Shown here piece by piece: positions 54,313 to 64,000 of a stretch of 64,000 nt of DNA (within the stretch, counting starts at the first letter, position 1; each line of letters begins with the position of its first letter). Location: NCBI RefSeq assembly GCF_037975245.1, contig NC_092564.1, positions 10,456,484 to 10,520,483 on the forward strand, written 5' to 3'. The notes under the pieces were generated by a model, which was not told the origin of the DNA, ran no database searches, and saw only the letters and a list, made by a program, of their open reading frames with translations. The translations under genes and the position numbers were made by a program. This DNA comes from Apostichopus japonicus (Eukaryota; Echinodermata; Holothuroidea; Aspidochirotida; Stichopodidae).

Positions 54313-55280
54313 TGTAACAGTGGTAACCCTTACCGATGGACTTGGTAAAAGGCGACGAGCGCCATCTATTTTACTTTACTACTTTTTATGAGAATCATTT
54401 GTTACGACTACTACTACTATTACAACTTTTTGTGAATGGTCTTCTTTCCATTTTGCGGAGCCATTCTTTTACATGACAAGATTATATTATATTCAGGGTA
54501 AGCTTTAATTCATGATTGTTTGATAGGATTTAATTGCAGAGTGATGAAGAGTGTATTTGATTTCGAAATTGCTGTCAATTAAAGTAACTTAAGTAACTTA
54601 GCTGTCACGGTAGATCGCTGTACACCACCGTGCTATCCTAACGCACGTGTGTTGTGGGGCCTTGGCCTTGACATTATAAGATCTTTGTCACAATGTGCGC
54701 TACCTCATGTTATTGCTAAGTTGTATACTATTAAGCTTATACTTATCCCTTTCGTCATTATCATAATCAGTGATGGATGATCAAACTTATAATTAGTAAC
54801 CATGTTTCCTGGAGATTGGTGAAGCTGTAAATTAGTATTAAAATGTAACATCAGACCTCACATCATCATCAGAGAGTTCCATAATCTCCTTAGCAACCCA
54901 ATTGTTTAAATGAAGTTGGTCACATGACATGTCACCTGATATATTATTCTTTTTATTTCTAAAGTGATTTGTTTTAATTCTTTTTGTTGAAGTAATTGAG
55001 ATTGTTGGATTCATTTAGTGCTTTGCTATGACCAACATCTGAGAAAATAATGAAACAATATTCAATTAAGTAAGAACAATACTCAATGTTTATGACTCCT
55101 CGTCACTCATGTATTGGTTCTCAGTGCACAATTAATTTACATTAATTATCCAAGATAAGTAATTACCTTAATCTTGTATTTATGATCCTTTTGTTTTGTC
55201 TTTGCAGGGTTTTTCATTGCTTATTGTTGTTGAATAAATACCATACAGTAGCAACATGAACCTGTGTTTCGGTCATTACA
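54313..55280 (+). repeat. 3' LTR of the second element, 968 bp
   Basis: Aligns without gaps to 47,234-48,201 with one difference found. AATAAA is at 55,233-55,238. It is followed by the AATG target duplicate. Confidence 0.97.
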
Positions 55281-55284
55281 AATG

Positions 55285-56840
55285 ATTACCCACATTGTTG
55301 ATTATTATAGATGTGATTGAACACACAATATCACAACCTAATTAAAAGGCTTGTATTAGTATACATCTCTCTCCAGAGGCTCCAGGTCACTGAACTTTCA
55401 TCAAGGGATGTCATTTTCTTATCATGTTTTCAGTTTTAGTACTTTTATCTTTTATGTTACTGTTTAATTATTCAATTATGGTGTGTATGTATGCTGTTGA
55501 TAAATAAAAAGGATTCCAGCTTCCACGGAGTGGTAAAATAAATGGCTGTCCTTTGAGTTTCTTATAAAGCTAAGATTTTTATCAGAGCTGTAACATTATA
55601 TGTGGTTTTCTGTTTCTTAATTTTGGCGTCCAATTGCACTACACATCCAACAAGTGCAGATACCCCCTCCCCCCACTCCAAAGATAATAATGGGGTTACA
55701 CGGCCCTTGTAATAATAATAATGAGCAGTTATTTTTACAAAGCTTAACCAAACACAAATGTGGGAGAAGCCCGCACAGGCGTATGGATCACAACTTACAC
55801 TACGGGTGGCTTCCAATTCAACATTTTATATAAAATTTAGAAACTCATTTCAGATGGAAAAACTGTAGACTGCTCTTGGATGATAAACCCACCTTACATA
55901 GAACCTCCTGATTGCCAAACCTCATTGCTTCAAATGCCATTGCCTTTATCCACTTGATCACAGCACCAGTGGTTCATCCTAGATGAAACCTGGCAGAGGG
56001 AGGGGGGGGGGCACCTAAGATACAGTTACAGCAACTGAAGTAGATATAACTATTGATTCTATTAAAATTGAGCAAACCTCTACTTTACCCAACCTCTACT
56101 TCAAGACATGCATAAGGAACAGATGCTCTAGAACTGCACAAAAAGGTAAGACTGTACTTTAAGAACAAAACCTCTACATGGATCACAGAAACAGTGAATT
56201 TCATTTAATACCTTCATTTATATTGGAGAATGGGTTAAAAATTCAGACAATTTATCAAAAAAATCTCAAATGTGACATTTTATCACAAAATTCAAGCAGT
56301 TTTTGCCAAAATTTGTTGTATCTGAAAATGTTCATGCAGCTAGCTAAACAATTTTAGGCTGACATATTTATGTCAAGATTCGCCCCAAGAGTCCCCCTCA
56401 AAAAGTGTAAATTATTATCTTTAGAATGTCTGTCCCATGGATACGCCAGACCTACACCCTCGCCCCCCACCCCCCCCCCCTTGTGTTGATCATGAAAGTA
56501 GGCCTACTGTCCCGACTAGGCCTAATGCCAGACCAACCCATTCGGGTAATGATATATTGGTCATTAAAACAACTTTTCTGACGAGATTCGCAGCGAACTC
56601 AATAAATTATCTTGACCAACATGTTTAATGACCTTAGGCCTATGTTATGAGACCATTTGAATTGTTTCGTTGTAAATGTAATGATTTCAAATGGATATAT
56701 GCATCTAGCATGTCATTGCTAGTTTATTTTTTTTTCAATTAATACGTTGATATATTATGCGGTGTTTGTCCCACATGGCTTGCCATAGACGCACACGGTC
56801 GTGGTCAAAGGTTAAGCAACGGAGCGCGAATTAGGATCTG
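55285..56840. other. Non-coding stretch
   Basis: No supported gene. G run at 56,001-56,010 and C runs near 56,466-56,480. A possible AATAAA at 55,502-55,507 has no linked coding region. Confidence 0.45.
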
Positions 56841-56849
56841 TATATAAAG
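56841..56849 (+). promoter_or_regulatory. TATA-box core promoter candidate
   Basis: TATATAAAG lies in a local CpG-richer stretch (GGAGCGCGAATT upstream, CACGAGCGCTTCC downstream). A start about 30 bp on would fall near 56,872-56,880. TAAGTAAAGTAAGTCA near 57,183 could supply a first-exon donor. No coding exon can be tied to it. Confidence 0.4.
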
Positions 56850-57039
56850 CTCACGAAAGGTTACACGAGCGCTTCCTGGCAGCCGTTGGCTAACAATTCA
56901 TACGTAATTGTAATTGGTAGCCTATTCTGTATGGGGGGGGGGGGTGTAACTGCCAAAGAATGTGAATGGCAGATATATTCGCCAGCTCGAAGGTTGTGTA
57001 TTAGTTTTGTGGAGCAAGTTAGTACTTCACATTGTTTGA

Positions 57040-57370
57040 GTCAGCGAGCGTGAGAAATTACGCTAGCCTATCATATAATAGTATCGCTTAGGCCTAACGA
57101 TAGGCTAGCTCACGTAGGCACTGGCGTCTATACTAGTTGGAATGCTAATCTAGGCCTAATATGATATTCACTAGACAATTAACGTAAGTAAAGTAAGTCA
57201 CTTTATATCTTCCGACAAAATACTAGACCTAGCTGGTTGGGCCTAATTACTTTCTGGTTAAGGCTAGTACCGTTAGGCTAGGCCTAACTTAATTAGCCTA
57301 GGCCTAAATGTCTTTAAATTCCTACCAGAGTAGCCTACCATAGCCTAGGCTATGCCATCTAGCACTTAAC
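57040..57370. other. AGGCCTA-rich stretch
   Basis: TAGGCCTA, TAGGCTA, TAGCCTA and GGCCTAA words occur at least a dozen times. More lie at 58,620-58,770 and 32,240-32,290. It looks compositional rather than tandem. No gene is visible. Confidence 0.6.
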
Positions 57371-57580
57371 AGTAACACATCCTCAAGAAACTAACTCGCA
57401 GCCGGACAAATTAGCTTAGGATGAAAGCTCTCTCTCTTTCCTTTTTTTTCCCATCATGACAGGCAAGGCCGTTGGTTTCTTCTCCAACTTTCAAGAATAA
57501 AAACAATAGTTTCCTCCCTGAAATTATTTTTAGGGGTTGAAACCAACGTTTTTCAGGGGAGGAAAGAAAGACAAAGTGAC

Positions 57581-57847
57581 TATTCTTACGACTAGTTGTA
57601 AGAATAATTCCCGACTACACATGCGCAGTTACTATTTTTATGACCAGGAGTACTATTTTTACGACGAGGAGTAACAATAATTTCCGGTTAGAGTTAGGTT
57701 TAGGATTGAGGTTTAGGGTTATGTTTAGGGTTAGGGTAACCCCTACTACATGCGCAGTTGCCATATTTATTTTACTGCGCTTGAATTCGCCTTTGTTGTA
57801 AGAATTATAGTTTATAAATAATTGTTATGACTAGTCGTAAGAATAGC
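57581..57847. mobile_element. 267-bp MITE-like element with palindromic ends
   Basis: The left end TATTCTTACGACTAGTTGTA (continuing AGAATA) is itself a 26-bp near-palindrome. The right end GACTAGTCGTAAGAATAG is a copy of the same palindrome. ACATGCGCAGTT occurs twice inside (about 57,620 and 57,752). A telomere-like stretch with three TTAGGGTTA-type words lies at about 57,690-57,747. No frame is present. Confidence 0.6.
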
Positions 57848-60287
57848 CACGGCCAAAGAAAGACGGCTTGGCTGTGGAAAGAATTAATTTAGGTATAGTG
57901 AAGCAACTGTACATGGTAAATGTGTCTTGTGATTTAGGAGAGTTTGGTGAAAGAAAGGAACATATTTCAAAGAGACACTTGTACTTGTAGTAATTGAAGA
58001 AACTGGTAAATAGGAAAACAAGGAGAGGAACCAAGGAGGGCATACCTACTGTATCTAGGCTAAATTGTCTATGTTATTTCATTCCCACAATGAATGCCAT
58101 ACAAGCAAACAACCCATTACTGTACCACTATGAATTCCACGCATGTAAATTACCCCATGTTCGCATACAATCCTATGCAAACAATCCGGCCTATTCACAA
58201 ACATTTTTTATCTTCCAATCACTGAACAGTTACACAAGGAAGATACCTGGTCACATTTTCTATTTTCATACTATCACAACTTTCTTTAGCTTACTCTACA
58301 AGAATATGCAGTCAGAGCCTACAGAACAAGTCTCCTCCCTTGAAAATAGTATGTTACTTTCCTTAACCATGTTATTTTTCACCCTTAACTTTACCTTTCT
58401 CCCTTTAAATCTTTTCTTACAGTTATTCCACTTACAACATCTATTCTTTCCACATAGCCTAGCCAATATGCCTCCCATGAAAAACCTTAGTTAACTCCCC
58501 TGGAAATGTTAGTTTCCAGTGAAAACGTACTTGACTCCCCTATGATGTAGGGGAGGTAAGTTACTCAACTTTTAAGTGGGAGGAAAATAGCGTTGTTAGG
58601 GGAGGGAACAAATGGCCCCAGGCTAGGCCTACCACCAAATGAAAATGGGAAACCTAGGCTAGCCTACCAAAGTGAAGGCTGGATATAGATGAGGACGAAC
58701 TAGCCTATCCTAGGCTTCTTATACAAGCAACGGTACTTTGTAAAATGAAATTCTCAAGCAATTAGGCCTAGCTCTGTGGTCTAATTGATGTTAGTGATGG
58801 TTCAAGTATGGAGAAAACTCTCCATGAAAGCTGATGTTACCTAGCATAGGCAACTAAATTGATATACATGTATTAATTTGATCAACTAGCATAATTTTGA
58901 CCTGAAGCAGGCTTAACAGTATTGGTCCAACTCTCGGCATATCTTTATCAGATCATAGCCTTCTTTTGATGCCTAAGGCATGATTTTATGGTCTGCAGAA
59001 CTATTTCACTGAAACTTTGATTATTATTAAACCGAATTCAAACTTTGCTAAGTCAACCTCTCATTGTTGAGTAATTGTCTTTAATTTGGTTTTTAATTTG
59101 AAAACATTGATTGAAAGTTGTGAGGAACACAACTCATGGTAAACACATATTAAGAGTATTGAGAGATAAGTACAAGATATAGTATCTCTGTCCTTGTTGA
59201 TATAGAATATTATTACACAGGTGCTAGAAGTCATGGAAGCACATGAGGGTTTACCATGAATATACTGTACTAATATGTTGTTGGTACTTGTGTATTGGCT
59301 GAAACGCCAGTTTTCATCTTTGCTAATTGTACATGTTGTAGCTTAAGTGTCGGTCCTTATTTCACTTGTCAAGTTTCTCGTTTCAAGAATGTTTATTTCA
59401 GACATTTTTCAATTTTCCAGTTCCTCATGAATGTGCTTGCTAAGTTTGTTTAAACTAGTACATGCTCTCCAAATTGTTTGGCTGATGAAATGTTCTCAAA
59501 TTGTGTTGAATTCATTCCTTTCAATCAGCTTGACCATTATAGTGAACAATATACATCAAAGGAAGTTTTGGCATTTTACGAAGTACTCCATAGGTTTGAT
59601 AGCAATGTCTAGTAAGGTTCATTAAAGAGTCATATTGCAAGTATTAAAAATAAACAGGCACTTAGTAACAAAAAGAGGTACAGTTTATTCATGTTTGTAA
59701 ACATTCATCAAAAAGGTATCTGCATACGCAAACTGGAAGATGATCTTATGTAAAACTACTTTATAAAAAATACTAAAATTTATTTCACACCAAAGGTATA
59801 TATATACTGTACATATTGCTTTGATATTTGTCTTTACAGCATTGCATTGGCAACACTGATTCACAAGGAGACTCCATGAACTGTGACTGTAACATCCTGC
59901 TGGAGGTCTGAGACATTGAAGATTCTGTAATGCTTCCGTTTGGGTATGCAGTTTACTATAGTAACACAGAAATATTTAAGCTCTGGTATTTGTTTTGTTT
60001 ATTTCTGCCATTAAACCACAATCATATACATTTGTTTATACATAGTTATATCAATGAGGCAGCAGTCAGGGTTGTTTAGGTAGTCAGGGGGAGGGAGGAA
60101 GGGAGGGAGTGTATAAAAATGAGTCTAGTTGCAATGTCTATCTGCTTTCCAATATCAAATCTTCTTATCTTTTACAATACTGTCTCAGGTGAAAGAAGAA
60201 GATGAAGAAAATTGAAGGAAAATTGTAAGTCTTGGATGTCTGTAATGAAGCTGGATCAGGTTTAGAACAAGTGGTTGAAAGATCATA
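57848..60287. other. Mostly non-coding stretch
   Basis: A 166-codon frame at 57,994-58,494 begins at TTG (first ATG at codon 33) and is Phe/Leu/His-rich with no motif; I regard it as unsupported. The rest is A+T-rich. G-rich GGGAGGGAGG near 60,088-60,107. Confidence 0.4.
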
Positions 60288-60383
60288 AACTCCACCAAAT
60301 ACGAGAAGATCCTTCAAGCCTGTCCTCTACAGAGAGATCTGGAAGTGTTATCTGGAGGTGATTTAACAGAAATTGGAGAAAAA
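60288..60383 (+). pseudogene. ABCC-type transporter exon, duplicate 1 (5' half missing, donor intact)
   Basis: TCCACCAAATACGAGAAGAT onward matches 62,148-62,243 with few changes and encodes [13 protein letters not shown] then [15 protein letters not shown], the segment after the Q-loop of nucleotide-binding domain 1 in ABCC/MRP transporters. Its donor AAA|GTAAGA is good, but the upstream half and acceptor are absent. Similarity to duplicate 2 continues to about 60,460 in the intron. Confidence 0.75.
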
Positions 60384-60471
60384 GTAAGATTCAAGGAAAA
60401 CATCAGTGTGAGCCAGTATCATGAACATCAGTCTTGTCCTCTCAACAGTTGATTGTTGTCAAGATCATTTC

Positions 60472-61372
60472 TAAATGTAGGAGACACGGTGCCTTAGCCT
60501 GTTGGAACCAGTCAGTATTTGGTGTGGTCTGTTTTTGTGCTAACTGTACGAGACACAGTGCCTTAGCCTATTGAAAAAGGTAACTGGTGTGGTGTGTTTT
60601 TGTGTTAATTGTATGAGACACGGTGCCTTTGCGTGTTGGAACCAGTTGGTATTTGGTGTGGTCAGATTTTGTGCTAAATGTACGAGACACGATGCCTGAG
60701 CCTGTTGGAACAAGTTGGTATTTGGTGTGGTCAGTTTTTGTGCTAAATGTACGAGACACAGTGCCTTAGCCTGTTGGAACCAGTCGGTATTTTGTGTTGT
60801 CTGTTTTTGTGCTAAGTGTACGAGACACAGTGCCTTGGCCTGTTGGAACCAGTGGGTATTTGGTGTGTTCTTGTTTTTGTGCTAAATGTATGAGACATGG
60901 TGCCTTAGCCTGTTGGAACCAGTCGGTATTTGGTGTGGTCAGATTTTGTGCTAAATGTACGAGACACGATGCCTGAGCCTGTTGGAACAAGTTGGTATTT
61001 GGTGTGGTCAGTTTTTGTGCTAAATGTACGAGACACAGTGCCTTAGCCTGTTGGAACCAGTCGGTATTTGGTGTGGTCAGATTTTGTGCTAAATGTACGA
61101 GACACGATGCCTGAGCCTGTTGGAACAAGTTGGTATTTGGTGTGGTCAGTTTTTGTGCTAAATGTACGAGACACAGTGCCTTAGCCTGTTGGAACCAGTC
61201 GGTATTTTGTGTTGTCTGTTTTTGTGCTAAGTGTACGAGACACAGTGCCTTGGCCTGTTGGAACCAGTGGGTATTTGGTGTGTTCTTGTTTTTGTGCTAA
61301 ATGTATGAGACATGGTGCCTTAGCCTGTTGGAACCAGTCGGTATTTGATGTTGTTTTTTTGTGCTAAACTAC
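60472..61372. repeat. 69-bp minisatellite with higher-order structure, about 13 copies
   Basis: Units begin CTAAATGTACGAGACACRGT at 60,472, then about every 63-69 bp to 61,297. Variants (marked by CGATGCCTGAGCC, TATTTTGTGTTGT, CTAAGTGTACG and TATGAGACATGG) recur in the same order, so blocks of four units were duplicated as a set. The 69-bp period is 23 codons, which keeps long frames open on both strands; these are by-products. Confidence 0.9.
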
Positions 61373-63016
<1,644 letters not shown>

Positions 63017-63048
63017 GGTTCTGTGGATTATGTTGGTCAACAATTAGC
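63017..63048 (+). pseudogene. ABCC exon start, duplicate 3 (fragment)
   Basis: TTTGAAGAAAACTGGCTAAT and CCTCTCCTTTCCTTAG match the acceptor region of duplicate 2. The exon begins GSVDYVGQQL, parallel to [10 protein letters not shown], then similarity stops at about 63,048. Confidence 0.7.
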
Positions 63049-63379
63049 TTTTTGACATAGCGCCACCCCATCATCCTTCACTCTATGACTTTCTCGCCAT
63101 TTACAAAACGTACGCGTCCTTGGATACCAACACAACGCTGCCGAGTACACTTTCGATTCATAGTGTGTCTCTTCAAAAGGAGTTCCTATTCTTTCCATCC
63201 GCCGTCTTAGGCTAGAGACTAATTCTTTCTGGTAAGTGAAGTTTATGATCAATTTCATTGTATAGAAGCCATTTAAAACCCATAGGGAGGGGCTGTTTTG
63301 CCAATATGACAACCCCTTACCCACCTATAACCGCCCTCCTAGTCGAAAAACTAAACCTCTCTGATTTTGACATAGACAT

Positions 63380-64000
63380 TAATGACTGGATCCCTGTACA
63401 AAAATAGCAGAAAAAGACAACGTCCAATCTACGTTGAAATAAACCCATCTCCTAACTCCAAACCAACCACCGAAAAGTCCGCTCAAACAATCATTGTATC
63501 AGGAATCTTACCAGAACTATCAAAAAAACCCAATAAACACTTGCTAAACTAATCAATGAAGAAAAACCAAATGCCATGATCTCAAATATAAACAGTCTTC
63601 GTAGTAACGACATCCTAATCACCCCCATGACCCTAAATCTGCAAATATCCTCCTGAAACCATGGACTCAAAAGACTAAACTAGGCAACCCCAAACCAAGA
63701 ATCCCCCAAAAAGTATGACAAAGAAACTTCTCCGTAGTAGCCTGTGGCATAAACCCTGAAATTCAAATCAAAGATATTGAACAAGAACTCAAAGACCAAG
63801 AATACACCCCAATACAAACTATAAGACTCATTAGTCGTGCCACAAACAATACAACTTGGAAAGTAAAAATGACGTTTGAAGAACAAGAGCCTCAACAATC
63901 CCTAATCAAACAAGGTTTCTACTTAGGATACTCTAAACACAAAACAGAAGAATACCACAAACCCTCCCCCCCCCCCCCAAATCACTCAATGTTTCAAATG
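63380..64000 (+). pseudogene. LINE ORF1 (gag-like) relic running off the window
   Basis: Across several frames: DIDINDWIPVQK, LINEEKPNAMISNINSLR, then SPVVACGINPEIQIKDIEQE, LKDQEYTPIQTIRLISRATN, WKVKMTFEEQEPQQSLI and YLGYSKHKTEEYHKPS, a Pro run made by a 14-base C tract, and QITQCFKC at the edge, where zinc knuckles should begin. The order resembles ORF1 of I/jockey-type LINEs. Many shifts and stops show decay. It begins soon after duplicate 3 breaks off. Confidence 0.65.

Larger units (their letters stand above)
47230..55284 (+). mobile_element. Complete young Ty3/gypsy LTR retrotransposon
   Basis: The 8047-bp element (47,234-55,280) is flanked by the 4-bp duplication AATG (47,230-47,233 and 55,281-55,284). 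Order: 5' LTR, primer-binding site, gag, -1 frameshift signal, pol, a 0.76-kb 3' stretch, polypurine tract, 3' LTR. The LTRs are both 968 bp and I found one difference (T at 48,073 against A at the matching 3' position). Gag and Pol frames are intact, apart from a possible premature end of pol. No env gene is visible. It appears to have inserted very recently. Confidence 0.97.

Noticed and set aside
57690-57747. Telomere or chromosome-fusion site
   Set aside because: Only a few imperfect TTAGGG-like units within a small palindrome-bounded repeat.
57994-58494. 166-codon frame, possible membrane protein
   Set aside because: Begins at TTG, is Phe/Leu-rich from T-rich sequence, and has no motif or promoter context.
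60568-61128. Repeat protein with a 23-residue period
   Set aside because: The 69-bp minisatellite period is a multiple of three, so frames stay open on both strands without selection.
60472-61372. CRISPR-like array
   Set aside because: Units are head-to-tail 69-bp copies with no unique spacers, in a eukaryotic intron.

Overview
The window looks like repeat-rich nuclear DNA of a marine invertebrate, probably a deuterostome and most plausibly an echinoderm. The reasons are: A+T-rich sequence with split GT-AG genes and long introns; animal-type Ty3/gypsy, LINE, Mutator-like and Ginger-like elements; and dense AGGCCTA/TAGGCC words near 57-59 kb. The taxonomic call is an inference. There are no bacterial features, no CRISPR array, no rRNA and no complete tRNA gene.

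Layout. (1) Positions 1-8866 hold a minus-strand Ty3/gypsy retrotransposon. Its outer 3' LTR is cut by the window start, its 5' LTR is 1807 bp, and the visible LTR parts differ at 2 of 462 positions. Gag has an N-terminal RRM-like (PNMA-like) module and two zinc knuckles, and Pol is read by a -1 frameshift. (2) 9-17 kb is a graveyard: a 137-bp tandem duplication, a 1.7-kb TTAA-flanked element with long inverted ends, a decayed HNH endonuclease-like relic, a 5'-truncated LINE and a Mutator-like transposase relic. (3) 17.85-23.16 kb is a minus-strand LINE with zinc-knuckle ORF1, APE endonuclease and RT, itself interrupted by an 891-bp insertion. (4) 17.1-40.5 kb carries scattered plus-strand exon-like segments of genes I cannot name, a decayed multi-exon DD35E integrase gene (34.97-36.83 kb), a GTATTC-rich palindromic repeat, (TA)n arrays and minisatellites. 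(5) 42-45 kb has a LINE 3' relic, a second TTAA-family copy and a cluster of GTGTCCG hairpins. (6) 47,230-55,284 is a complete, very young plus-strand Ty3/gypsy element: 968-bp LTRs with one difference, AATG target duplication, gag, -1 frameshift with a predicted H-type pseudoknot, and pol. (7) 55.3-60.2 kb is mostly non-coding, with a TATA-box promoter candidate and a palindromic MITE-like repeat. (8) 60.2-63.05 kb holds three decayed copies of one ABCC/MRP transporter exon separated by a 69-bp minisatellite. (9) The right edge runs into another decayed LINE ORF1.

The parts that work together are the two LTR elements. Each has LTRs, a primer-binding site, gag, pol and a polypurine tract, and both use the same U UUA AAC slip heptamer to set the Gag:Gag-Pol ratio, although their gags are unrelated in layout. 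Most other protein-like sequence is broken or exonic and fragmentary.
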